Notes under the pieces: model-generated | The model's input: only the letters and a program-made list of their open reading frames with translations | Databases searched by the model: none | Told to the model about the DNA's origin: nothing | Assembly: GCA_017744355.1 (NCBI GenBank) | Contig: JAGIBK010000011.1 | Coordinates: 1 to 48,773 of the forward strand | DNA length: 48,773 nucleotides | Direction of reading: 5' to 3' | Source: a bacterium | GTDB lineage: Bacteria; Cyanobacteriota; Sericytochromatia; S15B-MN24; UBA4093 | Translations under genes and position numbers: made by a program | Shown: positions 19,105-28,057 of the stretch, one piece after another | Layout of the letters: every line of letters starts with the position of its first letter | Numbering within the stretch: the stretch's first letter is position 1

Positions 19105-20519
19105 CAGGTGTGGCTCACGGGCGGGACCAGGGAATTCTCCCGGGCGGAGAGGGCGGACAACAGGGAATCTGCAACCTGATAGACGTTACCCGCTCCCATC
19201 AAGAGGACCAGGTCCCCCGGCTCCAGCAAAGGAGCCATGGCGGCCACCACCGCCGCGTGATCAGGGCAATGGCGAACGCCGGCGGGCAGGGACTCGGCCT
19301 GCATGCGCTCGACCAGCTTGTCGCTAGTGGCGCCGTTGGGGGCCTCGCCCGCGCTGTAGACGTCCATGACCGCGACCCCGTGGGCGCCCTCGAAGGCCTT
19401 GGCGAAGTCCTCGAAGAGAGCGGCGGTACGGGTGTAGCGGTGGGGCTGGAAGATGACCCAGGTGCGGCGGCCCATCAGGCTCGCCGCCTGCAAGGTCGCC
19501 CGGATCTCGGAGGGGTGGTGCGCGTAGTCGTCCACCACCGTCACCCCGTGCGCGGTGCCCTTGGTCTGGAAACGACGGCCCACCCCGCAGAAAGCCTCGA
19601 GGCCCGGGCGGATGGCGTCGGGCGCAAGGCCCAGGAGGCCGCTCGCGACGATGGCTGCCGCCGCGTTGAGGACGTTGTGACGGCCGGGGACCTGGACGCG
19701 GTAGGGAACGCCTGCGAGCGCGAAGCTCGCCCCGGTCCCTTCGAGCACCTCGCCTTCGAGGCGGTGCATGGCGTCCTCGGAGAAGCCGTAGGTCTGGACG
19801 CGGCCCGTCAGGCGCGGCAGGACGGCGCGCACCCCGGGGTCGTCGATGCAGGCCACCACCGAGGCCCCTTCGGGCAAGCGGTTGAGGAAGCCCACCATGA
19901 CCTCGTAGATCTCGTCGAGGCCCGAGTAGTGCTCAAGGTGGTCCCCTTCGAGGTTGGTCAGGATGGCGATCTCGGCCGTCAGGCGACTGATGGACTTGTC
20001 GGACTCGTCGGCCTCTGCCACGAGGAAGGGACCGTGACCGGTGCGGGCGGTGCCCCCGATGGAGGGCAGGTGACCGCCGACCAGCACCGTGGGGTCGAGC
20101 TCCGCCCCGAGCAGGATCGAGGCGACCATGCCGGTCGTGGTGGTCTTGCCGTGGGTACCGGCAACCGCGACGGTGCGGTGGCCGGCCATCAGATCGGCGA
20201 GCAGCTCGGAGCGGTGGCGAACGGGCAGACCATGCGCCCGGGCGTAGGCGAGCTCGGGGTTGGTCTCACCCACCGCGGTCGAGACCACCACCACCTCGGC
20301 TCCCTCGACGTTCTCGGCGCGATGGCCCACGTGGACCCGGATTCCCAGGCCCGCGAGGCGCTCGGAGGTCGCAGAAGCCGCCTGGTCGGAGCCGCTGACG
20401 CGGCCGCCCCGCTCGTGCAGGATCTGGGCGATCGCGCTCATGCCGACGCCGCCGATGCCGATGAAGTGATGGGCGGGGGAAATCTTCACTGGGGACCTCA
20501 TGTGGTGGGCGATGGCCAA
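19104..20519 (-). CDS. murC: UDP-N-acetylmuramate--L-alanine ligase
   Basis: MurC adds L-Ala to UDP-MurNAc using ATP. The 471-residue protein has the N-terminal Rossmann segment HFIGIGGVGMSAIAQ, the ATP-binding loop AGTHGKTTTTGM, VAEADESDKS, LTNLEGDHLEHY (catalytic Glu/Asp/His region) and VDDYAHHPSEIRATL in the C-terminal ligase domain. The listed start is TTG at 20519. The ATG at 20501 (MRSPVK) is an alternative, and neither has an ideal ribosome site. It follows murG after a 63-base gap, the largest within the cluster, so a weak internal promoter there is possible. Confidence 0.96.
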   Translation of the reverse strand: MAIAHHMRSPVKISPAHHFIGIGGVGMSAIAQILHERGGRVSGSDQAASATSERLAGLGIRVHVGHRAENVEGAEVVVVSTAVGETNPELAYARAHGLPVRHRSELLADLMAGHRTVAVAGTHGKTTTTGMVASILLGAELDPTVLVGGHLPSIGGTARTGHGPFLVAEADESDKSISRLTAEIAILTNLEGDHLEHYSGLDEIYEVMVGFLNRLPEGASVVACIDDPGVRAVLPRLTGRVQTYGFSEDAMHRLEGEVLEGTGASFALAGVPYRVQVPGRHNVLNAAAAIVASGLLGLAPDAIRPGLEAFCGVGRRFQTKGTAHGVTVVDDYAHHPSEIRATLQAASLMGRRTWVIFQPHRYTRTAALFEDFAKAFEGAHGVAVMDVYSAGEAPNGATSDKLVERMQAESLPAGVRHCPDHAAVVAAMAPLLEPGDLVLLMGAGNVYQVADSLLSALSARENSLVPPVSHT

Positions 20520-20582
20520 GACGGCCCGTCCCCCCTTGGAGATATACGCAGGGGGAAGGCCGCCTTAACCGAGCTGACGAGT

Positions 20583-21704
20583 CTAGCTTACAATGCCGGG
20601 AGAGAATCGTGAAGAAGCAGCGAGCGTGAGGATCCTCCCGGCGATGACCTCGGCCGCCTCCGGCCGCCCAAAACGGCGGCTCGCCTGCCCCATGCGCTGG
20701 CGACACTCCGGATCGCTCATCAGACCGGACAGGGTCTCGCCCAGCCCCGACAGGTCCCGGTCGTCCAGGGCGAGAGCGGCTCCCGCCTCCATCAAGGCGC
20801 GGGCATTGGCAGGCTGGTCCTTGCCCCCGTGCTGGAAGGGCACCACGACCATGGGCTTACCGGCCGCCGTCAGCTCGGCGACGGTCGTGGCCCCAGCCCG
20901 CGAGAGGACCAGATCGCTCGCGGCGAGCGCGACCGGCAGATCTTCCATGTAGGGCACCAGGCGGTAGCGCTCACGCTGGCCCCGAGTGGCCTCTTCCACC
21001 TCGGCGTGGTCGTTCTTGCCCGAGACGTGCAGGATGGACCAGTCCTCGTGCGCGAGCAGGTCCGGCAGCGCCCCGGTCAGAGCGCGGTTGATCGAGCGCG
21101 CCCCGAGGCTGCCGCCCGTCACCACCAAGAGGTGCGGGGTCTCGACGAAGCCGAGCCGCGCGCGGGCCTCCTCCTGCGAGAGGGCATAGACCTCGCTGCG
21201 GATGGGATTGCCGAGGCAGTGGGCTTTGCCCTTCGGGAAGTAAGCGTCGCTCTCGGGGAAGGTGGTGGCGACCTCGCGCACCAGGCGCGAAAGCAGGCGG
21301 TTTGCGATCCCCGGGAAGACGTTCTGCTCGCAGATCATCGCAGGCACCCCTTCGAGGGCGGCGGCGATCAGGGCCGGGGCGCTCACGTAGCCGCCGGTGC
21401 CCACCACCACGTCGGGCTTGAGCTCCTTGAGCACGCGGCGCGCCTCGACCAAGGAGCCTGCGAGGGCCTTGGCGAAGCCCAAAAGCTCGGGGCCGATCTT
21501 GCGCGGCATCCCTTTGACCTCGACCGGATAGAAGGCATAGCCCGCCTGGGGCACCAGCGTCGCCTCGATGCGGTGCGGGGTGCCCATGAAGGCCACCCGG
21601 CCGTCGGGGTCCCGGCGCTTCAACTCGTCGGCCAGAGCCAAGGCCGGGTAGAGGTGCCCGCCCGTCCCGCCTCCGGCGAAGAGGACGACCTTGCCTTGGC
21701 TCAT
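20583..21704 (-). CDS. murG: UDP-GlcNAc:undecaprenyl-PP-MurNAc-pentapeptide GlcNAc transferase
   Basis: MurG converts lipid I to lipid II at the inner face of the membrane. The true start is ATG 21704 (MSQGKVVLFAGGGTGGHLYP), with AAGGAG ~9 bases upstream; the frame stays open upstream only because it runs out of phase through ftsW. Family motifs are the N-terminal GGGTGGHLYPALA, VVGTGGYVSAPA, EQNVFPGIANRLL, VTGGSLGARSIN and the C-terminal UDP-GlcNAc site SRAGATTVAELTAAGKP with PFQHGGKDQPANA. About 373 residues, normal. Start and ftsW stop overlap by 4 bases. Confidence 0.96.
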   Translation of the reverse strand: MSQGKVVLFAGGGTGGHLYPALALADELKRRDPDGRVAFMGTPHRIEATLVPQAGYAFYPVEVKGMPRKIGPELLGFAKALAGSLVEARRVLKELKPDVVVGTGGYVSAPALIAAALEGVPAMICEQNVFPGIANRLLSRLVREVATTFPESDAYFPKGKAHCLGNPIRSEVYALSQEEARARLGFVETPHLLVVTGGSLGARSINRALTGALPDLLAHEDWSILHVSGKNDHAEVEEATRGQRERYRLVPYMEDLPVALAASDLVLSRAGATTVAELTAAGKPMVVVPFQHGGKDQPANARALMEAGAALALDDRDLSGLGETLSGLMSDPECRQRMGQASRRFGRPEAAEVIAGRILTLAASSRFSPGIVS

Positions 21705-22873
21705 GCCCGTTCTCCTTGCTTGAGCAATCGCAGTTGGACCTGGGACTGGCGCGACACGTTGAGGATGATGCCCACCGAGAAGAGGGTGATGCACAGGCTG
21801 GTGCCGCCCGCCGAGAGGAAGGGCAGCGGGATGCCCGTGGTCGGCAGGGATGCCGAGACCACCCCGATGTTGACGAAGGCCTGGGCGCAGATGATGGTCG
21901 TCAGGCCGATGACGATCATCTGGTGGAAGGGGTTCTGGCTGCGCTTGGCGATCGCGAAGCCGCGCTGCGCGAAGAGCAAGAAGAGCGCGATCAAGGAAAT
22001 GCTGCCGATCAAGCCGAGCTCCTCGGCCAGCACCGCGAAGATGAAGTCCGCATGCTGAATGGGCAAGTAAAAGAGCTTCTGCTTGCCTTGCCCCCAGCCG
22101 GTTCCGAAGACGCCGCCCGAGCCGATGGCCAAGAGCGACTGGATCAGCTGGAAGCCGATGTCCTTGGGGTACTTCCAGGGGTCCATGAAGGCGAGCCAGC
22201 GCAGGCGCTGGTAAGGGGTGGTCAGCGAGTGGGCCATGACCGCCGCCGAACCCATGAGCGCTAGCAGCCCCATCCGCCAGCCCGCCGTGCCGTTGAGCCA
22301 GAAGAGGACGTAGCAGGCGAGCGCGCATACCAGGGTGGTCCCGAGGTCCGGCTGGAAGAGCACCAGCCCCAGGGTGCCCGCGACCGGCAAGAGGATCTGG
22401 CGGTACTCCTTGACCAGGGTCCAGCCCTTGTCGGGGTGGCGCGCCAAAAAGTCCGCGACGAACAGGACCAGCGCGAGCTTGGCGAGCTCGGAGGGCTGGA
22501 GGGTGATGGGGCCGAGCTTGATCCAGCGGGTGGCCCCGTACACCGTCATGCCCACGTGCGGCACGTGGACGAGGAGCATGAGGATGCCCGAGACGAAGAG
22601 GGTGGGCTTGGCGTAAGAGCGGATCCGGTCGAGCGGCAGGGCCATCCCAACCGCCAGGGCCACCGCGCCGAGCGCACCCCAGATCACCTGCTTCTTGAAG
22701 AAGAACATGCTGTCCTTGAGCTGGACCTGGGCCGCAGGCGCGCTCGCCGACAGGATCATCAGGAAGCCGATGACCGTCAGCAGGATGGTGATGATGAGCA
22801 GCGAGACGTCGGGCCTGGCGCGCCAGCCCGTCTGGTTAAGGGTTCGCGGGCGCATCGGCAGGGGTCGTCTCAC
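21701..22873 (-). CDS. ftsW: SEDS-family septal peptidoglycan polymerase FtsW
   Basis: FtsW polymerises lipid II together with its class B PBP (FtsI). The 390-residue protein has about ten membrane helices and the SEDS hallmarks: GATRWIKLGPITLQPSELAK, LFQPDLGTTLV, GWGQGKQKLFYLPIQHADFI, FAVLAEELGLIG and GIPLPFLSAGGTSL. The listed GTG start overlaps murD by 38 bases. The ATG at 22855 (MRPRTLNQTG) gives a 20-base overlap and is equally likely. The paired class B PBP is encoded in the same cluster. The motif and context favour FtsW over RodA. Confidence 0.95.
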   Translation of the reverse strand: MRRPLPMRPRTLNQTGWRARPDVSLLIITILLTVIGFLMILSASAPAAQVQLKDSMFFFKKQVIWGALGAVALAVGMALPLDRIRSYAKPTLFVSGILMLLVHVPHVGMTVYGATRWIKLGPITLQPSELAKLALVLFVADFLARHPDKGWTLVKEYRQILLPVAGTLGLVLFQPDLGTTLVCALACYVLFWLNGTAGWRMGLLALMGSAAVMAHSLTTPYQRLRWLAFMDPWKYPKDIGFQLIQSLLAIGSGGVFGTGWGQGKQKLFYLPIQHADFIFAVLAEELGLIGSISLIALFLLFAQRGFAIAKRSQNPFHQMIVIGLTTIICAQAFVNIGVVSASLPTTGIPLPFLSAGGTSLCITLFSVGIILNVSRQSQVQLRLLKQGERA

Positions 22874-24215
22874 TCAGGCGATGGACCAGGGCCTTGAAGG
22901 ACCGGCCCCGCTCCTCGAAGTTGGCGAACATGTCGAAGCTCGCGCAGGCGGGCGAGAAGAGCACCACCCCGCCGGGCACCGCGTGGGCGTGGGCTTCGCG
23001 GATGGCGCCTTCCAGGTCGCTCGCCATGGTGATGGCCTCGTAGCCGCCGGCCCGCAGCACCCGCTCGAAGTACGGCGCCGCTTCGCCCAACAGGACCACG
23101 TGGGAGACCCGGGCGCAGATGGCTTCGACCATGGGCGCGATCGCCCCGCCCTTGTCCCGGCCGCCCGCGATCAGCACCAGGGGCTCGGTGAAGGAGTCGA
23201 TGGCCTTGACCGTCGAGTCGTAGTTGGTGCCCTTGGAATCGTTGAAGTAGGCGACCTCGGCGATCTTGCGGACCGGCTCGATGCGGTGCTCGACTCCCTT
23301 GAACTCCCGGATCGCCTCGGCGATGGCCGCGACGTCGAGCCCGAGGGCAACGCCAACCGCACTCGCCGCGAGGCAATTCTCGAGGTTGTGCTGGCCGCGC
23401 AGCGAGATGGCCTCGACAGGCAGGATCGGCGTGTCGACGCCGTGGACGCGGTGGACGATCCAGCCGTCGCTGACGACGAGGCCCGTCTCGAGGGCCTGGG
23501 TGCGGGAGAAAGCGAGGGCGCGCGCCGGCAGCGCTCCGATGAGGGGGGCGATAGCGGGGTCATCCGCGTTCAGCACTGCCCAGTCGTCGGCATCCTGCTT
23601 GGCGAAGAGACGCTTCTTGGCCTCCCAGTAGCCTTCGCGCGAGCCGTGACGCGTCAGGTGGTCGTCCGAGAAGTTGATCCAGACCGCCACCTTGGGCTTG
23701 AGATCCCGGACGGTCTCGAGCTGGTAGCTGGAGACCTCGGCCACCAGGTAATCGGCTTCGGTCTCGACGAGGGAGACGAGCGGCTGCCCGATGTTGCCGC
23801 CCACCGGAGCGACGCGTCCCGCCGCCTTGAGGATCTCGCCCACCAGGGTGGTCGTGGTGGTCTTGCCGTTGGTGCCGGTGATGGCGACCATGGGCGCGCG
23901 CGCAAGGCGGTAGGCGAGCTCCATCTCGCCGATCACCTCGACCCCGTCGGCCTCGGCAGCCTGCAGGATCGAGAGGTTGCGCGGCACGCCCGGGCTCACG
24001 ACGATGAGGTCGGCATCGAGACACGCGCTCGAATGCCCGCCCGTCTCCACCTTCACCCCTTCGGGCACCTGAGCGAGCACCGCGTCGAGCTCCTCGGCGG
24101 TGCGCACGTCGCTCAGGATCACCTGGGCGCCCTTGGCCGCGAGGGCGCACGCCGCCGCGATGCCCGAGCGGGCGATGCCCAGGATGGCGATTCTCTTGTC
24201 CTGCCAGTCGGTCAT
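22836..24215 (-). CDS. murD: UDP-N-acetylmuramoyl-L-alanine--D-glutamate ligase
   Basis: MurD adds D-Glu to UDP-MurNAc-L-Ala. The 459-residue protein shows the N-terminal nucleotide-fold KRIAILGIARSGIAAACAL, VVSPGVPRN, the P-loop ITGTNGKTTTTTLV, GNIGQPL, EVSSYQLETV (conserved Ser-Ser-Tyr-Gln) and FSDDHLTRHGS. The C-terminal domain has YFNDSKGTNYDSTVKAI and IAGGRDKGG. These are all diagnostic of MurD rather than MurC, E or F. It lies 19 bases after mraY and overlaps ftsW. Confidence 0.96.
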   Translation of the reverse strand: MTDWQDKRIAILGIARSGIAAACALAAKGAQVILSDVRTAEELDAVLAQVPEGVKVETGGHSSACLDADLIVVSPGVPRNLSILQAAEADGVEVIGEMELAYRLARAPMVAITGTNGKTTTTTLVGEILKAAGRVAPVGGNIGQPLVSLVETEADYLVAEVSSYQLETVRDLKPKVAVWINFSDDHLTRHGSREGYWEAKKRLFAKQDADDWAVLNADDPAIAPLIGALPARALAFSRTQALETGLVVSDGWIVHRVHGVDTPILPVEAISLRGQHNLENCLAASAVGVALGLDVAAIAEAIREFKGVEHRIEPVRKIAEVAYFNDSKGTNYDSTVKAIDSFTEPLVLIAGGRDKGGAIAPMVEAICARVSHVVLLGEAAPYFERVLRAGGYEAITMASDLEGAIREAHAHAVPGGVVLFSPACASFDMFANFEERGRSFKALVHRLSETTPADAPANP

Positions 24216-24234
24216 GGTTGGTCCTTCGATACGG

Positions 24235-25218
24235 TTACAGGAGGGCGACGGTGACGATCGCCATGAGGGCGCCCACCAGGTAAAAGCGCTGGACGACCTT
24301 TGTCTCCGCCCAGCCGGAAAGCTCGAAGTGGTGATGCAAGGGGCTCATCTTGAAGATGCGCTTGCCGGTGGTCTTGAAGGAAGCCACCTGCATGATCACC
24401 GAGAGGGTCTCGGCCACGAAGACCGCCCCCAAAGGGATGAGGAAGAGTTCGAGACGCCCGAGCACTGCGCAGCCGGCGATGGCGGCCCCCAGGGCGAGCG
24501 AGCCCGTATCGCCCATGAAGACCTGCGCCGGGTGGCTGTTGAACCAGAGGAAGCCCAGGCACGCCCCCACCAGCGAGAGCAGCAGCATGACCGTACCCGC
24601 CTGGGCGGGGAAGGCGCCCGAGACGTTCAGGACGAGCCAGGCGAGACCGCCGAAGGCGATCGCCATGGTCCCCGCCGCCAGGCCGTCGAGGCCGTCCGTC
24701 AGGTTCACCGCGTTGGTCGTGCTGGTCATGACCAGCACCAGAAGCGGGTAGTAGACCCAGCCCAGGTCGAAGAGACCGTGGGAGACGGGGATCATGATGG
24801 TCGTGCCGTGGCCCGACCAGGCGAGGTAAGCCGCGAACAGGGCCCCCGCGAGGATCTGGCCGCCGAGTTTCTGGCGAGCCGAAAGGCCCTTGTTCTGGCG
24901 CTTCTTGATGATCAGGTAGTCATCGAGCCAGCCGATGAAGGCATAAGCGAGGATGACCGCCATGACGGCGACCACGTCCCGGTGCAGGGTCCCCGAAACG
25001 GCGCCCCCGAGGATTGCGATCAAGAGGGCCGGGGCCACGATCAGCCAGCCGCCCATGGTGGGGGTGCCCGCCTTGGCGTGGTGGGACTGAGGGCCCTCCT
25101 GGCGGATGCTCTGGCCCATCTTCCAGCGGCGAAGGTACGCGATGAAGGGGCCGCCCGCCACGATCGCAAGCAGCATGCTCACGAGCGGGGTCAGGGACAC
25201 GGGAAAGGACAGGGTCAT
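24235..25218 (-). CDS. mraY: Phospho-N-acetylmuramoyl-pentapeptide transferase
   Basis: MraY transfers phospho-MurNAc-pentapeptide to undecaprenyl phosphate, forming lipid I. The 327-residue polytopic protein has the family motifs KAGTPTMGGWLI, FIGWLDDYLIIKK (Asp-Asp pair), NAVNLTDGLDGLA (catalytic Asp) and VFMGDTGSLALGA. The C-terminal HHHFELSGWAETKVV is the MraY-specific histidine loop that separates it from WecA/TagO. About ten membrane helices. Its ATG overlaps the murF stop by 4 bases. Confidence 0.97.
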   Translation of the reverse strand: MTLSFPVSLTPLVSMLLAIVAGGPFIAYLRRWKMGQSIRQEGPQSHHAKAGTPTMGGWLIVAPALLIAILGGAVSGTLHRDVVAVMAVILAYAFIGWLDDYLIIKKRQNKGLSARQKLGGQILAGALFAAYLAWSGHGTTIMIPVSHGLFDLGWVYYPLLVLVMTSTTNAVNLTDGLDGLAAGTMAIAFGGLAWLVLNVSGAFPAQAGTVMLLLSLVGACLGFLWFNSHPAQVFMGDTGSLALGAAIAGCAVLGRLELFLIPLGAVFVAETLSVIMQVASFKTTGKRIFKMSPLHHHFELSGWAETKVVQRFYLVGALMAIVTVALL

Positions 25219-26588
25219 GCCGGATGGCCTCCGAGGTGGTGGGTGAGCGCCTGGACGATCTCTTCCATGCGGGTGGAGCGCGAGCCCTTGACGAAGACGC
25301 GATCGCCGTCCTTGACGGTCGCAAGCAATTCGGCGATCAGCGCGGGCTTGTCATCGAAGTGGGTGGCCTTGCCCGGCGCCTGATCCGCGATCCAGCGGCT
25401 CATCTCACCCACGGTGAAGGCGTAGTCGATGGGCAGGTCCCTTACCGCGTCGCCCACCGCTCGGTGACCGACCTCGGCGTAGGTGCCCAGCTCGCCCATC
25501 TCGCCGAGCACCGCGATGCGCCGCCCCTCGCAGGGCTCCTCGCAGAAGCCCGCGAGCGCCGAGCGCACCGACTCGGGGTTGGCGTTGTAAGTCTCGTCCA
25601 CCACCTCGACCGACCCGAGGCGCAGCACCTGGGCGCGGCCCGGCAGATCGGTGGGAGCGAAGGAGAAGGCATCCGGGAGTTGCAGGCCCAGGTGCCAGGC
25701 GACTGCGACAGCGGCCAGGGCGTTGGCGCGGTGATGGGGGCCCGCCACGGGCAACGTCAGGCGGATGCGGCCCTCGCGCTGCTTGGGGCCCGCCTGGTAA
25801 CAAGCATCGAAGGTGAGACCCTCGCCCTCGGCCCAGACGGTGGCCGTCCCGGGGCGCAGGCTGTAGGTGACGAGCGGCCCCGCATGGTCTGCGGCCTGGG
25901 CCATGACCAGCGGGTCGTCGGCGTTGAGGACGGCGGCCATGGCGGGCCCGCCCACGCGGACCAGTTCGCCCTTGGCCCGGGCGATCGCCTCCTGGGTGCC
26001 AAGGCGGCCGATGTGGGCGGTGCCGACGTTGGTGATGATCCCCACGTCGGGCCGCGCCACGCTCGCGAGGTAAGCGATCTCGCCGGGGCCGCGCATGCCC
26101 ATCTCGACGACGACTGCCTTGTCCTCAGCGGTCATGGTCAGGAGGGTCTTGGGCACGCCGATCTCGTTGTTGTAGTTGGCGTGCGTCTTGCCGACCGGCA
26201 AGAAGTGGCTCAAGAGAGCGGCGACCGCCTCCTTGGTGGAGGTCTTGCCCGAGGAGCCCGTCACGGCCACGACCGTCAGGCCCAGCCGCTCCCGGTGGTA
26301 ACGGGCGATGTCGCCGTAGGCGGCAAGCGTGTCCTCGACCCGCACCGCCGCGAGGCCGTCAGGCACCGTGACCCCGTCGCGCGAGACCAAGACGCCGGTC
26401 GCCCCGGCACTAGCCGCCTGATCGAGGAAATCGTGGCCGTCGAAGCGCGCGCCCTTGAGCGGGATGAAGAGCGAGCCTTCGCCGAGCTCGCGGGTGTCGG
26501 TGGTGATGCCGGTGAAGGGGGCAGCGGCGCTGCCTGCGATCAGGCGGCCGCCCGTGGCCTTCAGGACGTCGTCGAGTGAAAGGGTCAT
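25215..26588 (-). CDS. murF: UDP-MurNAc-tripeptide--D-alanyl-D-alanine ligase
   Basis: MurF adds D-Ala-D-Ala to the UDP-MurNAc tripeptide. The 457-residue protein begins TLSLDDVLKATGGRLIAG with the MurF N-terminal domain (SLFIPLKGARFDGHDFLDQA). It has the P-loop VTGSSGKTSTKEAVAALL, a THANYNNEIGVPKTLL stretch specific for MurF, VVEMGMRGPGEIAYL and the C-terminal VVDETYNANPESVRSAL. The start ATG overlaps the murE stop by 4 bases and the gene runs into mraY with another 4-base overlap, so strict translational coupling is expected. Confidence 0.96.
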   Translation of the reverse strand: MTLSLDDVLKATGGRLIAGSAAAPFTGITTDTRELGEGSLFIPLKGARFDGHDFLDQAASAGATGVLVSRDGVTVPDGLAAVRVEDTLAAYGDIARYHRERLGLTVVAVTGSSGKTSTKEAVAALLSHFLPVGKTHANYNNEIGVPKTLLTMTAEDKAVVVEMGMRGPGEIAYLASVARPDVGIITNVGTAHIGRLGTQEAIARAKGELVRVGGPAMAAVLNADDPLVMAQAADHAGPLVTYSLRPGTATVWAEGEGLTFDACYQAGPKQREGRIRLTLPVAGPHHRANALAAVAVAWHLGLQLPDAFSFAPTDLPGRAQVLRLGSVEVVDETYNANPESVRSALAGFCEEPCEGRRIAVLGEMGELGTYAEVGHRAVGDAVRDLPIDYAFTVGEMSRWIADQAPGKATHFDDKPALIAELLATVKDGDRVFVKGSRSTRMEEIVQALTHHLGGHPA

Positions 26589-28057
26589 CGGGCGACCGTC
26601 CGCTCGGCGATCGCCTCGCGGGCGACCTCTCGGTCGTCGAAGGCCAGGGTCTGGTCGCCGATGATCTGGTAGGTCTCGTGGCCCTTGCCCGCGATCACGA
26701 CCACGTCGCCGGGGCGCGCTGCGCGGATCGCCGCGTGGATGGCCTCACGGCGATCGACGAAGGCCTCATAAGGGCTGGTGATGCCCTCGGCCACTTGGCG
26801 CATGATCGCCTGCGGATCCTCAGAGCGCGGGTTGTCCGAGGTCAAGAAGACGAGATCAGCCCCCTCGGCGGCCACCTTCCCCATCATGGGGCGCTTGGAG
26901 GCGTCGCGATCGCCCCCGCAACCGAAGACCACCAAGAGCCGTCCTCGGGTGAAGCCCCGGGCGGTGCGCAGCACGTTCTCCAGGCCATCGGGGGTGTGGG
27001 CGTAGTCCACCAGGACCGAGAAGGGGTGATCGGGCGCCGTCACCACCTCGACCCGGCCGGGCACCCCGCCGACCTGCGAAAGGCCCTTGGCGACCGTCTC
27101 GAGGTCGAGGCCGAGCGCAAGCGCCGCTCCGGCCGCTGCCAGGGCATTCGAGACGTTGAAGAGGCCGGGCAGCCGGAGCGAGACCGCCGCGCGGCCCCAG
27201 GGGGTCACCAGCGTCCAGCGCGAGCCCCCCGCGTGCAGCGACAGGTCCTCGGCCATCAGATCCGCTTCCTGCCCCTGGGCCGAGTAGGTCAGGACCGGGG
27301 CGGCGCTTGCGGCCACGAAGCGCGCGTAGGCGGGATCGTCCCGGTTGATCACCGCGCGACCGGTCGCGTTCAGGGCCTCGAAGAGCTTGGCCTTGGCGTC
27401 GCCGTAGGCCTCCAGGGTGCCGTGGTAGTCCAGGTGATCGACCGTCAGGTTGGTGAAGACCCCCACGTCGAAGGCCGCGTGCGCCACGCGAGCCTGGTCG
27501 AGGGCGTGGCTCGAGACCTCCATCACGACCGCATCCACCGCCGAGCGGCGCATCCGGGCGAAGATCCCCTGTAGTTCCAGGGCCAAAGGCGTCGTGTGGC
27601 CGGTCTCGACCACACCGCCGGCGAAGCGGCTGCCCAGGGTGCCGATGAGGCCCGTGGTCTTGCCCGCGGTTTGCAGGATGGCCTCGATCAGGTGGGTGGT
27701 GGTGGTCTTGCCGTTGGTGCCCGTCACCCCCACCACCGAGAAGGCCTCGCTCGGGTGGCCGTAGAAGCGCGCTGCAAGCTCCGAGAGGACCCAGCGCGGG
27801 GCCTCTACCGGCACGGTCGGTACCCCAAGGTCCTCGGGGTGCGCGGCACGCCAGGCGGCGTCCACCACCACGGCACTCGCGCCCTGCTGAACGGCATCGC
27901 CGAGGCGATCGTGCGCGTCCACCCGCGTCCCCTTGAGGGCGACGAAGACGTTGCCCGGCTGGACCAGGCGCGAGTCGTAGGCGACCCCGGTGGCCTCGCC
28001 CGAGAAGGGGCGACCCTTGTCGTCGTGGTAGCCTGCGAGGAGATCAGCGAGCAGCAT
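26585..28057 (-). CDS. murE: UDP-MurNAc-L-Ala-D-Glu--meso-diaminopimelate ligase
   Basis: MurE adds the third residue of the stem peptide. The 490-residue protein has VTGTNGKTTTTHLIEAIL, TTPLALELQGIF, EVSSHALDQARV (Ser-Ser-His), FTNLTVDHLDYHG and DYAHTPDGLENVL. The specificity loop reads TSDNPRSEDPQAIM; the DNPR form is the known signature for meso-diaminopimelate rather than lysine. This predicts A1gamma-type, mDAP-containing peptidoglycan. The ATG lies inside the end of the ftsI gene (14-base overlap) with GGAGAA upstream. Confidence 0.96.
   Translation of the reverse strand: MLLADLLAGYHDDKGRPFSGEATGVAYDSRLVQPGNVFVALKGTRVDAHDRLGDAVQQGASAVVVDAAWRAAHPEDLGVPTVPVEAPRWVLSELAARFYGHPSEAFSVVGVTGTNGKTTTTHLIEAILQTAGKTTGLIGTLGSRFAGGVVETGHTTPLALELQGIFARMRRSAVDAVVMEVSSHALDQARVAHAAFDVGVFTNLTVDHLDYHGTLEAYGDAKAKLFEALNATGRAVINRDDPAYARFVAASAAPVLTYSAQGQEADLMAEDLSLHAGGSRWTLVTPWGRAAVSLRLPGLFNVSNALAAAGAALALGLDLETVAKGLSQVGGVPGRVEVVTAPDHPFSVLVDYAHTPDGLENVLRTARGFTRGRLLVVFGCGGDRDASKRPMMGKVAAEGADLVFLTSDNPRSEDPQAIMRQVAEGITSPYEAFVDRREAIHAAIRAARPGDVVVIAGKGHETYQIIGDQTLAFDDREVAREAIAERTVAR

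Noticed and set aside
19110..20612. A 500-codon + strand frame opposite murC
   Set aside because: murC has all catalytic motifs on the minus strand; the + frame has no ribosome site or domain.
20583..22328. An ftsW-murG fusion reading
   Set aside because: The extra N-terminal ~208 residues are an out-of-phase reading of ftsW. MurG begins at ATG 21704 with AAGGAG and its conserved N-terminus.
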